Of a DNA stretch of 64,000 nt, positions 37,393 through 45,370 are shown piece after piece (the first letter of the stretch is position 1; each line of letters starts with the position of its first letter). The stretch spans positions 372,001 through 436,000 of the forward strand of contig NC_014623.1 of the NCBI RefSeq assembly GCF_000165485.1, given 5' to 3'. A program made the translations under genes and the position numbers. This DNA comes from Stigmatella aurantiaca DW4/3-1. Its GTDB lineage: Bacteria > Myxococcota > Myxococcia > Myxococcales > Myxococcaceae. The notes beneath the pieces are model-generated. The model worked only from the letters and a program-made list of their open reading frames with translations, did no database searches and had not been told where the DNA came from.

Positions 37393-37812
37393 TCAGGGGT
37401 TGAGCTGGAGGGCCACGAGCTTGAAGTCCCCCTCCACATGGGCAAAGCCCAGGCGCTGGGCGCGCTTCACCACCACGTCGAGCACGGTGTAGCCCAGCAG
37501 CATCTTGAAACCGAGCCTGCGGGCCTCATCGCTCACGGCCTTCACGATGGCGTCGATGGCCACGCTGCGCTCTTCGCGGCTCAGCTCGGGGGCGGCCACG
37601 AGGTTTTCGATCCACGCCACCGAGCTGTCCGTCCGGTACAGGAAGCCCGCGGCCTTGCCCGGGAGGATGAAGCCCGTCTGGGGCAGGATGTCCTGGGTGA
37701 GCACCTCCTTGCGGGCCTGGTTCCAGCGGAGGATTTGATCGAAGTGCCGCTCGGGCACGAAGAGGATGGGCGTCAGCGTCTCGGCACCGGTCTGGCTGTG
37801 ACTTTCGGACAT
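37393..37812 (-). CDS. GNAT-like hypothetical protein
   Basis: 139 aa from ATG 37812. Compact alpha/beta protein with VAWIENLVAAPELSREERS (a GNAT-like strand and loop without a full R/QxxGxA), a helix, FKMLLGYTVLDVVVKRAQR and LGFAHVEGDFKLVAL, the usual closing beta-strand pair of acetyltransferases. Catalytic function is unproved; the acetyl-CoA loop is weak. Stands alone on the minus strand between two plus-strand or unrelated genes. Confidence 0.65.
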   Translation of the reverse strand: MSESHSQTGAETLTPILFVPERHFDQILRWNQARKEVLTQDILPQTGFILPGKAAGFLYRTDSSVAWIENLVAAPELSREERSVAIDAIVKAVSDEARRLGFKMLLGYTVLDVVVKRAQRLGFAHVEGDFKLVALQLNP

Positions 37813-37960
37813 GGATGGGCTCCCGGCGCCCGGAGCATCCACTGGGCGGAACACCGCCTGCGGCCCGGGCCGCAGGGAGTGCTAGTCCAGGCGAGGCCGA
37901 TGAGCAATGCACGCGATGCGCCGGGCGCCCGCGCGAGCGGTGCACCCTGGCGCGGGCGTG

Positions 37961-38458
37961 CTAGCGGCCGGTGTGGATGTGCTTCTGGCCGCGCTTGGCC
38001 TTGAAGACCGGCTTGGGCGCCTTGCCCGGCTTGGGCGCCTTGGTGCGCTTGGCGGAGGCGGCCGGCATGGTCTTGCGGCCCGCATCCCGTCCGGCCACGG
38101 GCGGCACCTCGATGGGGCTGGCCGTGGCGGCCCGCCGCGGCTGTTTCGGGATGGCCGGCTCGGCGCTGGCCGTCTCGGTGGAAATCACGCGCTGGGTGGG
38201 TGGCTTCGGAGCGGTGGGGGCCTTCGGGGCGGCGGGCGGCTTGGGCGCGGCGGCCTGCTTCGGGGCGGCGGCCTTGGACGGTTTGCGCCCGAGCTTCTGC
38301 TGGATCGAGTCCACCGTCTTCACGGCGGCCACGGTGGTCTCCACGATGGCCCGTGCGCCGCGGGTGCCGGCCTTGGCAGCCACTTCCGCGCTCCGGGTGC
38401 TCACCCGGGCCGCGGCCTTCTTCACCTTGTCCACCAGTCCACGCCTGAGTGTTGCCAT
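37961..38458 (-). CDS. Lys/Ala/Pro-rich histone H1-like protein
   Basis: 165 aa from ATG 38458, with GAGG 8 nt upstream. A short N-terminal helical part ([37 protein letters not shown]) is followed by a disordered basic tail of A/P/K repeats ([28 protein letters not shown]), as in bacterial H1-like or AlgP-type nucleoid proteins. Highly charged, no membrane segment. DNA binding is inferred from composition. Confidence 0.75.
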   Translation of the reverse strand: MATLRRGLVDKVKKAAARVSTRSAEVAAKAGTRGARAIVETTVAAVKTVDSIQQKLGRKPSKAAAPKQAAAPKPPAAPKAPTAPKPPTQRVISTETASAEPAIPKQPRRAATASPIEVPPVAGRDAGRKTMPAASAKRTKAPKPGKAPKPVFKAKRGQKHIHTGR

Positions 38459-38567
38459 GACAGTCCTCACTTTGGGGAAATCTGGGTTTGCTGCCAAAGG
38501 TAGTCATGAAGCAGTGGGTGGGAAGCGGGGGACATGCGGATCGACCGCTGCCACACTGGGGGCCTCC

Positions 38568-39101
38568 ATGCGACGGGTGCTTTGGCTGGGAGACATCACG
38601 ACGGTGGCGGCGGATGCCATCGTCAACGCGGCGAACGAGTCGCTCCTCGGCGGAGGAGGGGTGGACGGCGCCATTCACCGCGCGGCGGGCGCGGAGCTCC
38701 TGGAAGAGTGCCGCACGCTCGGAGGATGTCCCACGGGCGAGGCGCGGATCACCCGGGGCTACCGGCTGCCCGCGCGCCACGTCATCCACACGGTGGGGCC
38801 GCGCTGGCACGGCGGGGGGCAGGGAGAGGCGGCGCTGCTGGCGCGCTGCTACCAGAGTGTCTTCGCGCGGATGGAGGAGCACGGGCTGCGCACGGTGGCC
38901 TTTCCCTCCATCTCCACGGGCGTTTACGGCTATCCCATCGAGCAGGCCTCGCGCATCGCGCTACGGGAGATCCACGCGGCGCTGGAGCGGCGGCCCGCCT
39001 TGGAGAAGGTGACGGTGGTGCTCTTCAGCCCGGGAGATCTTCAGGTGTACCAGCGGGCCCTGGCGGAGCTGCCTGGTGCCCAGGAGGGCACGCCGGGGTG
39101 A
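38568..39101 (+). CDS. Macrodomain protein (ADP-ribose-binding/O-acetyl-ADP-ribose deacetylase type)
   Basis: 177 aa, a whole single macrodomain of the YmdB/MacroD type. [20 protein letters not shown] gives the conserved Asp and Asn pair; [16 protein letters not shown] is the ribose-phosphate loop; [16 protein letters not shown] the second loop. It should bind or hydrolyse ADP-ribose derivatives. ATG 38568 follows GGGGG. The 3' end overlaps the next gene as GTGA. Confidence 0.92.
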   Translation: MRRVLWLGDITTVAADAIVNAANESLLGGGGVDGAIHRAAGAELLEECRTLGGCPTGEARITRGYRLPARHVIHTVGPRWHGGGQGEAALLARCYQSVFARMEEHGLRTVAFPSISTGVYGYPIEQASRIALREIHAALERRPALEKVTVVLFSPGDLQVYQRALAELPGAQEGTPG

Positions 39102-39925
39102 GCGCCGCTCCGGAGCGCCGGACGCGCGGAAGGACGTCCCCCTCGCGGCTGCGGGCGCTCGATGCGTACCTGCTCCACTGCGAGCGTCCGTTGCTGGAAC
39201 GTCAGGACGGCCCGTGGGGCGAGGCCGCCTTCCTCGACGTGGGCTTCGGCGAGCACCCGTGGACGACGCTGGAGAGCGCCCGGGGGTTCCGGGAGCTGAA
39301 CCCCGCCTTGCGCGTCATCGGCGTGGAGGCGGACCCGGCGCGGGCGGCCGCGGCCGCGAGCCACGAAGGGGAACGCACCCACTTCCGGCAGGGCGGCTTC
39401 GGGTGGGCGCGGGAGGCGGGGCAGCCGGTCCGGCTGGTGCGGGCGATGAACATCCTGCGCCAGTACCGCCCCGAGGAGGCCGCGGCGGCGCACGGGGAGC
39501 TGGGCCAGGCGCTGCTGCCCGGGGGGCTGCTGGTGGAGGGCAGCACGGATGGCCCGGGCGGGATCACCGTGGCGTACCTGCTGCGGCGGGAGGCCGGGGG
39601 GCTGAGGCGCGAGGCGCTGCTCTTCCACACGGACTTCCACCAGGGCTTCGCGCCGCTGCTCTTCCGGGACTGGCTGCCGGTGGACTGGCGCCGCCGCATG
39701 GCACCCGGCTCGGCGCTGCACGCCTTCTTCGCGGCCTGGACGGCGGCCTGGATCGAGGCCCGGGCACACGGGGCGAACACGCCGGCGGAGAGCTTCCACC
39801 AGGGCGCCCGGCGGCTGTCCCAGGCGTGGCCTGGCGTCAGCGAGGAGCCGTGGCTCTGGGAGAACGGCTACCTGCGCTGGCAACCTCCCGCGGGGGTGCC
39901 CCGCCCGGGAGAACCGATCGCCTGA
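39098..39925 (+). CDS. SAM-dependent methyltransferase-like protein
   Basis: 275 aa from a GTG that overlaps the macrodomain stop; AGGAGG lies 9 nt ahead. [18 protein letters not shown] is motif I with the bound-SAM loop (D-x-G-F-G), [16 protein letters not shown] is motif [15 protein letters not shown] the strand-4/5 region. It belongs to class I-fold methyltransferases that lack an obvious known substrate. Coupling with the macrodomain suggests a shared nucleotide- or RNA-related job, which is inference. Confidence 0.75.
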   Translation: MSAAPERRTRGRTSPSRLRALDAYLLHCERPLLERQDGPWGEAAFLDVGFGEHPWTTLESARGFRELNPALRVIGVEADPARAAAAASHEGERTHFRQGGFGWAREAGQPVRLVRAMNILRQYRPEEAAAAHGELGQALLPGGLLVEGSTDGPGGITVAYLLRREAGGLRREALLFHTDFHQGFAPLLFRDWLPVDWRRRMAPGSALHAFFAAWTAAWIEARAHGANTPAESFHQGARRLSQAWPGVSEEPWLWENGYLRWQPPAGVPRPGEPIA

Positions 39926-39951
39926 TCCCAGCCTGGGCCTCGCTGGCCCTC

Positions 39952-40500
39952 CTATAATGATGCGGGCAGCGAGGCGGGCGGCTCTGTCGGTGAATGTGGG
40001 GAATGAGCCCACGCCGCTCCCCCGCCCAACTGCACCCGCCCGACGAGGGCGAAGATGAACTCGCACATCAGCGCACACATGAACCAGTAGGGGGCGTAGT
40101 CCAGGCGAATCAGCCCGTTCACGCTGGCCCACGCGGCCGAGTAGTCCCAGGGGCAGAGGCCCAGCACGGCGACGAGCCCGGCGCCGGTGAGGTACTCCAC
40201 CGCGAAGCACAGCACCATGCCGAGGGTGGCGCGCAGCAGCCGGCTCAACCCGGCGCGCTTCATCACCCCCACGAGCTGTTCACCCAGCAGCAGGCCCACG
40301 CCCCAGATCGGGTGCATCCACAGGTACGAGTAGCCGCGCAGCCGGAGGTCTCCAGCGCCCGTGGCCAGGTCCACCAGCGAGGTGAAGAGGCACTCGATGC
40401 ACCAGCCCATCAGGCCGTAGACGACGAAGCGGGCGAAGGTGCCCAGCGGCTGACCTTCTGATCCCAGCGGCCTCTGCCTCTCGCTTCGCCCTCCGCTCAT
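39952..40500 (-). CDS. CmpB-like (putative ABC transporter type IV) membrane protein
   Basis: 182 aa with four hydrophobic helices (about 20-42, 62-80, 88-112, 135-158). YSYLWMHPIWG, GLCPWDYSAAW and GLIRLDYAPYWF fit the motif set of the family annotated as putative ABC-transporter type IV (PF06541-like). No substrate known and no ATPase nearby. ATG 40500. N- and C-termini are disordered and cytoplasmic in appearance. Confidence 0.75.
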   Translation of the reverse strand: MSGGRSERQRPLGSEGQPLGTFARFVVYGLMGWCIECLFTSLVDLATGAGDLRLRGYSYLWMHPIWGVGLLLGEQLVGVMKRAGLSRLLRATLGMVLCFAVEYLTGAGLVAVLGLCPWDYSAAWASVNGLIRLDYAPYWFMCALMCEFIFALVGRVQLGGGAAWAHSPHSPTEPPASLPASL

Positions 40501-40644
40501 CCCTGGCCTCCCGCACCGAAGCTAGGAGGCAAAATGGTTCCCACCCTGGGTACTCGCAAGGTCCATCCCGGAGGAAACTTGCGTGAAAAAAGAAAAACCG
40601 GGCAGACTGTCAACACTTCTTCACTTTTGCCCGGAGCCCATGTC

Positions 40645-41073
40645 ATGTCCCAGGACACCCCCCGCCCCAAGCGCGGTCTCAAGCGGCCCATCGAGGTGGT
40701 ACGCGCCGAGCTGCTCAAGGACGCTGACACCAAGCGCATCGCCAAGTCGGTGGGCATGGAGCTGGAGGCGTACGTGGAGCTGGTGCTCGAGTACGCCCAG
40801 GACAAGGACAAGGAGCCGATGATCGCGGTGGTGAGCGACGAGGAGCTCCACGCGAAGGGCTTCAAGACGCCCACCAACGAGGACGTGGCGAAGCTCTTGA
40901 CCAAGGCGGCCAAGGGCGAGCTGGGGGTGAACGAGGAGTTCGAGAAGTCGGAGTTCTCGGCCGCCCGCGCCCCCAAGGGCCCCTCGCTGACGGGGGAGTC
41001 GGGGAGCACCGCCGGCCTCAAGACGGACCCGTCCCTGCTGGACCAGGTCAAGAAGAACGGGGCAAAGAGTTAG
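40645..41073 (+). CDS. Hypothetical acidic/basic small protein
   Basis: 142 aa from ATG 40645. Soluble and strongly charged: basic start (PRPKRGLKRPIEVVRAELL), helices rich in Glu/Lys (DKDKEPMIAVVSDEELHAK), and a low-complexity Ser/Gly/Lys tail. No family recognised. Possibly a regulator or chaperone-like adaptor. It precedes by 110 nt another small unknown protein and might share its expression. The longer open frame to 40534 includes no better start. Confidence 0.65.
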   Translation: MSQDTPRPKRGLKRPIEVVRAELLKDADTKRIAKSVGMELEAYVELVLEYAQDKDKEPMIAVVSDEELHAKGFKTPTNEDVAKLLTKAAKGELGVNEEFEKSEFSAARAPKGPSLTGESGSTAGLKTDPSLLDQVKKNGAKS

Positions 41074-41183
41074 GATCAGGAAAGTAAAAAGGAGGAGGAA
41101 ACCTTTTCCACTGCCCGCCGACAATTCAATCAAAGCCTCACCCCTTCCAAAAACCCTTCAAGAGTTCGAAAGCGAGTCCAGTC

Positions 41184-41633
41184 ATGGGCGGAGTCGTCAA
41201 GGCAGTTGGTAACGCGGTTAGCAAGGTCGCTGAGACGGTTGGCAACGTGGCCGGCAAGGTCGCCGATGTGGCCAAGGGCGTTGTGAACATCGGCTCGCAG
41301 GTCCTCAACTTCGCCAGCCAGGGCCTCGGCGCCCTGACCCAGCCCATCAAGGACCTCGCGGGCGGCTTCCTGGACAAGCTCCCCCTGGGCCTGGGCAAGT
41401 TCCTGAAGCCCCTGGCCGATGGCCTCATCGACAACGCGGCCTCGTTCCTGTCCGGCCCCGTGAACGCCGGCCTGGGCCTGCTCAGCAAGGCGCTGCCCAC
41501 GGTGGGCAAGATCGCCGACTTCGCCAGCACCGTGAAGGGCGTGGCGGACCAGGTGGGCGCGCTGGCCAACCCCCTGGCGCAGCAGAACTTCGCCAACACG
41601 ATCGCCAGCGCCCACGCGCAGCACATCTTCTAG
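41184..41633 (+). CDS. Ala/Gly/Val-rich repetitive helical protein
   Basis: 149 aa. The first 60 residues repeat a V/A-x-x-V-A-x-x pattern (AVGNAVSKVAETVGNVAGKV; ADVAKGVVNIGSQVLNF), giving amphipathic helices like those of membrane-active or gas-vesicle/tail-like proteins; the remainder continues GLGALTQPIKDL, LLSKALPTVGKIADF and ends AHAQHIF. No signal peptide and no Cys. Function unknown. Followed by a strong terminator, so it is probably expressed at a high level from its own unit. Confidence 0.7.
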   Translation: MGGVVKAVGNAVSKVAETVGNVAGKVADVAKGVVNIGSQVLNFASQGLGALTQPIKDLAGGFLDKLPLGLGKFLKPLADGLIDNAASFLSGPVNAGLGLLSKALPTVGKIADFASTVKGVADQVGALANPLAQQNFANTIASAHAQHIF

Positions 41634-41668
41634 TGCTTCGCGCCTCCTGAAGGCGCGGTGGTTTCAAG

Positions 41669-41709
41669 CGAGGGCCTGCCCTGATGAGGGGCGGGCCCTT
41701 CGCCTTTTT
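41669..41709 (+). terminator. Rho-independent terminator
   Basis: AGGGCCTGCCC pairs (one wobble) with GGGCGGGCCCT around a TGATGAG loop, followed by CGCCTTTTTGG. A smaller GCGCC/GGCGC hairpin lies between the stop and this stem. Ends the transcript of the Ala/Gly/Val-rich protein just before the methionine S-methyltransferase gene. Confidence 0.8.
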
Positions 41710-41748
41710 GGGCACGAGCCTCACCCTGGCTAGACTCCCCGGCCCACC

Positions 41749-44700
41749 ATGGCCACCTACCCAGAGTCGCCCCGGGAAGCCTTCCAACAGCTGCGCTCCC
41801 TGTCGGAGCAGCTCGCCGAGCCCGCCCGCCGTCCCCAGGCCCTCGCCGATCTGAGGGCGCTGGCCGAGCTCGCCCGGGACAAGCCCGAGGGCGCCCCGCT
41901 GCGGCTCACCTCGGTGGTGGTGGCGGTGGGCTCCTCCCAGGCGCGGCTGGAGCTGCTCCTGCTTCCCTCCATCTTCGCCCCCGAGGCGTGGGCCCATACC
42001 TTCCTGGAGGGGCTGCTGAAGGTCCCCCTCGACGAGTATGCCGGCAAGCGGCTGGTGGAGGTGGGCTCCGGCTCGGGGTGGATCTGCCTGGCGTTGGCCC
42101 GGTTCACCCGGCTGGCCCATGTGCTCGGGGTGGATCTCAACCCCCACTCGGCCCCCCTGGCGTGGTGCAACGCCTGGCTCAACGGCGACGAGGCCCTGGT
42201 ATCGCGGCTGTCCTTTGGCGAGAGCGATCTGTTGCGCCAGGTGCCGGTCGGCGAGCCGTGGGACTTCGTGGTGGGGTGCATTCCGCAGGTGCTCCGGGGC
42301 GAAGGGCTGCCGGCGGAGGTCTCCCAGGCGGATGAACAGGCGCTCTACGACCTGTCCAACTACTGCGCGATCCAGAACGTCTACGAGGATCATTTCGGCC
42401 TGGGGCTCAACGCACGGTTGCTGGACGAGGCCCCCGAGCGCCTGTCCCCCGAGGGGCGGCTGTTGCTCAACCTCGCCGGACGGCCGGGACGGGCCATCAT
42501 CGAGCGCATGTTCACCCGGCGGGGCTTCACCACCTGGGTGCGGGTGGCCAAGCGGGTGATGCAAGCGGCGGACACGGACATCCGCCCGCTGGTGGTGCTG
42601 GAGCAGCGCACGCGGCGCGAGTTCGAGTTCTTCATGGATGCCCACAGCCCCGAGCCCCTCCGGGCGGCCACCGCCCTGGGGTGGCTCACGGCGGGCCACC
42701 CCATCTGGCACGAGGTGGCGGTGTGGGAGGCCCGGCTCGCGCTGCCCCGGGAGACGCTGGCGCTGCGGGCTGCCCTGCGCGAGCTGGGCGTGCCCGGGTT
42801 GCAGGAGGAGTTGGATCTGGCGAACGCCCCCCCGGAGCAGCTCGGCTTCGTGGCGGCGCTCACCGAGCGCCTGGCCCGCGCGCCCTTGCTGCCCTATGCG
42901 CACGAGTCCGGAGACCGCAGCCTGCGGCAGCTCGTGGCGCGCTACCTGGGACGCTTCTTCGACCTGCGGCTGTCCGAGGAGGAGATCTTCGTCGCGCCCG
43001 AGCGCGAGCAGGCGGTGTACTCGCTGCTGCTGTCCACCTGTGACGAGGGGGATGGCGTGCTGGTGTCCCACAACCTGCACGCCGTCTACGCGCCGGTGCT
43101 GGACAAGGCGGGGGTGCGCGTCACCGTGACCCACAACACGCTGGGGGAGATCCGGCAGTTGCTGAGCGCCTTCGACGTGAAGGTGGTGCTGCTGGCGGTG
43201 GAGCCCGGCGAGCGCGCGAGCATGGCCGAGCTGCGTGGCATCCTCGCGGAGGCGGAGCGGCGGGGCATCCTCGTGGTGCTCGACGAGAGCGCCTTCTTCA
43301 ACATCACCGCCGAGGTGGAGCCGCGCACGCTCTTCGAGTTCCTCGCCCGAGAGCCGCACCCCTCGCACCTGGTGGTGCTGTACGGGCTCATCAAGAACGC
43401 CGTCTTTCCGGACTGGGAGCTGACGCTGTTGTTGCCGGTGCCGGCGCCGCTGCGTGCGGGGCTGGAGGTGGCGGCGGAGGTGACGTACTCGCGCATCAGC
43501 ACGCTGGTGCAGTGGTTCTACGAGCGCACCTTCGCGGAGCTGCTCGCCTTCCGCATCGCCTTCGCCGAGCCGCAACCGCCTCCCGAGCGGGGCACGCCCC
43601 AGGTACCCCGCTCCCGGCGCATCGCGCGGCTGGAGGCCTTTTCCGCCTTCGCGCCCAAGGTCTTCCGCGAGGAGGACCGGGAGCGGATCCGGCTGGACTA
43701 CGGGGAGAACGAGTCCCCGCTGCCGCCCCCGCTGCTGGAGGGGTTGGTGGCGGCCTGCGCGGCGCCGCGGGATGCGGGAGACCAGCATGGGCTGGCGGAG
43801 GCGGTGGCGGCCTTCCTGCTGGAGACGCGAGGGGTGCGCTACGAGCCGGGGGAGATCACCCTGGCGCCCGGCGTATGGCCCTTGATGCACCACCTGGGCG
43901 TCGCGCTGCGCCGGTTGCTGGGGCGCGCGCCGCGCGTCTTCATCGCGAGGCCCTGCTACGGCGTGTTGCCACCCACGTGGGATGCCGTGGGGGCGGAGCT
44001 GGACCTGGCGCCGCTGAGCGCCCTGTCCGAGCGTCGGGGAGCGAACGCGCCAGACGTGGTGGTCATCTCCCAGCCGTCCAACCCCGTGGGCAACTACCTG
44101 TCCCACGAGGAACTGGTGGCGCTGGCGGCCTATGTGGTGGAGGAGCGGTGTTGGCTGGTGTCGGATGAGATCTTCGGGCTGGTGAACCTCAGCCATCCCA
44201 CGGCGGAGACGGTACACGGCCCGGTGGGGCTGGAGGCGACGGTGCCGGGCATCGGGGCGAGGACGGTGGTGCTCGGAGGCCTGTCCAAGGAGTTTGCCGC
44301 GGGAGGGCTGCGGGTCGGGTGGATGGCCACGCGGGACCGGGCGCTGACGGAGGCGGTGAAGCAGACCTCGCCCGGGGTGCTGCACCTGGCCACGGCCCGT
44401 GCGGCCGCGAGGCTGTACGTGGCGTACGCGCGAGGGCCGGACGGCAAGCTGCTCTACCCGGAACGGCACCAGGCACTGCGCGAGTTCCTGGCGCACATGA
44501 GAAGAGACCTGGCGGAGAAGCGGGCGTTGCTGGCCGAAGCCCTGCCAGAAGACGGACTGGGAGAAACCGTGCAGGCCGGGGGACTCTTCTTGGCGCCCCG
44601 GATGACATCTTGGTTGGGCCGGGAGGTGGACGGCGTGAAGTTGACCCGAGAGAACCTCCCGGCGGTGGTGTACGAGCACACACACGTGGTGCTCAACAGC

Positions 44701-44814
44701 GGGGAATGGTGTGGAGAGCCCGATCGGGTGCGTGCCGTGTTTTCGATTCCCCGCGAGACACTGGAACAAGCCCGGGAGCGGCTGAAGGCCTTCGCTCGGA
44801 AGCTGCGAGGGTGA
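41749..44814 (+). CDS. Plant-type methionine S-methyltransferase with aminotransferase domains
   Basis: 1021 aa, likely S-methylmethionine synthase. N-terminal class I methyltransferase (about 60-290): LPSIFAPEAWAHTFLEGL, motif I LVEVGSGSGWICLALA, VVGCIPQVL, LSNYCAIQNVYEDHFGLGL and QAADTDIRPLVVLEQ, blocks that I recall from plant MMT. Two PLP-fold segments follow: a degenerate one (about 330-610, YGLIKNAVFPDWELTLLLP) and a canonical one (about 640-1015) with ISQPSNPVGNYL, LVSDEIFG and GGLSKEFAAGGLRVGW, whose Lys847 should bind PLP. Plant enzymes, as I remember them, have lost this Lys. Whether the aminotransferase part is active or only regulatory is open. Start ATG 41749; stands alone after a terminator. 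Confidence 0.85.
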   Translation: MATYPESPREAFQQLRSLSEQLAEPARRPQALADLRALAELARDKPEGAPLRLTSVVVAVGSSQARLELLLLPSIFAPEAWAHTFLEGLLKVPLDEYAGKRLVEVGSGSGWICLALARFTRLAHVLGVDLNPHSAPLAWCNAWLNGDEALVSRLSFGESDLLRQVPVGEPWDFVVGCIPQVLRGEGLPAEVSQADEQALYDLSNYCAIQNVYEDHFGLGLNARLLDEAPERLSPEGRLLLNLAGRPGRAIIERMFTRRGFTTWVRVAKRVMQAADTDIRPLVVLEQRTRREFEFFMDAHSPEPLRAATALGWLTAGHPIWHEVAVWEARLALPRETLALRAALRELGVPGLQEELDLANAPPEQLGFVAALTERLARAPLLPYAHESGDRSLRQLVARYLGRFFDLRLSEEEIFVAPEREQAVYSLLLSTCDEGDGVLVSHNLHAVYAPVLDKAGVRVTVTHNTLGEIRQLLSAFDVKVVLLAVEPGERASMAELRGILAEAERRGILVVLDESAFFNITAEVEPRTLFEFLAREPHPSHLVVLYGLIKNAVFPDWELTLLLPVPAPLRAGLEVAAEVTYSRISTLVQWFYERTFAELLAFRIAFAEPQPPPERGTPQVPRSRRIARLEAFSAFAPKVFREEDRERIRLDYGENESPLPPPLLEGLVAACAAPRDAGDQHGLAEAVAAFLLETRGVRYEPGEITLAPGVWPLMHHLGVALRRLLGRAPRVFIARPCYGVLPPTWDAVGAELDLAPLSALSERRGANAPDVVVISQPSNPVGNYLSHEELVALAAYVVEERCWLVSDEIFGLVNLSHPTAETVHGPVGLEATVPGIGARTVVLGGLSKEFAAGGLRVGWMATRDRALTEAVKQTSPGVLHLATARAAARLYVAYARGPDGKLLYPERHQALREFLAHMRRDLAEKRALLAEALPEDGLGETVQAGGLFLAPRMTSWLGREVDGVKLTRENLPAVVYEHTHVVLNSGEWCGEPDRVRAVFSIPRETLEQARERLKAFARKLRG

Positions 44815-44888
44815 ATGGACGGAGAGGGAGGGATGGCGACGGTTTCGCTTCCTTCGTACCGTACCGTGAATTCTCCCGAGAGGGTTTC

Positions 44889-45326
44889 ATGCAATCACAA
44901 CCGAGTGAGCAGCTGATCCGGGTGGGCCAGTTGGAACTGCGCTTCTTCGTCGACGGCACCCACACCGATGGGCACTTCTCCATGGCGGAGATGCTCGTTC
45001 CACCGGGCGCGCGCGTTCCGCCTCCCCACTCTCACGGCGATGTCGACGAGACAGTCCACGTCCTCGAAGGGACGTTCACCTTCAGCGTTGGTGGCACCGT
45101 CCACGAGTTGCGTGCCGGCGAGCGCTGCTTCTCACCGCGCGGCCTCGTGCACCACTTCGCCAACCGGCACGACACGCCGGCCCGGATCCTCACCGTGTTC
45201 TCACCGGCCCTCATCGGACCGCAGTACTTTCGCGACATCGGCGACATCATCAACGCGGGCGGGCCGCCCGACTTCGCGAAAGTCCGCTCGGTGATGGAGC
45301 GGTACGGCCTCACGCTCGCGGCCTAG
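44889..45326 (+). CDS. Cupin-domain protein
   Basis: 145 aa single cupin. Motif 1 is PPPHSHGDVDETVHVLEGTF (G(x)5HxH(x)3,4E(x)6G with two of the usual His kept) and motif 2 GERCFSPRGLVHHFANRH. Suitable for a metal centre; such proteins are dioxygenases, isomerases or sugar/acid-binding enzymes. GAGAGGG precedes ATG 44889. It follows the methyltransferase by 74 nt on the same strand and might share its message; a link with sulfonium metabolism is only a thought, since DMSP-cleaving cupins exist. Confidence 0.85.
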   Translation: MQSQPSEQLIRVGQLELRFFVDGTHTDGHFSMAEMLVPPGARVPPPHSHGDVDETVHVLEGTFTFSVGGTVHELRAGERCFSPRGLVHHFANRHDTPARILTVFSPALIGPQYFRDIGDIINAGGPPDFAKVRSVMERYGLTLAA

Positions 45327-45370
45327 CCGGGCCCAGCGCCCTCCTCAGGGCGGAGCCCGGGTGCGCTTGC

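Noticed and set aside
44319-44888. N-terminal extension of the cupin protein to 335 aa
   Set aside because: The extra part is the methyltransferase-aminotransferase gene read in another frame; a ribosome site supports ATG 44889.
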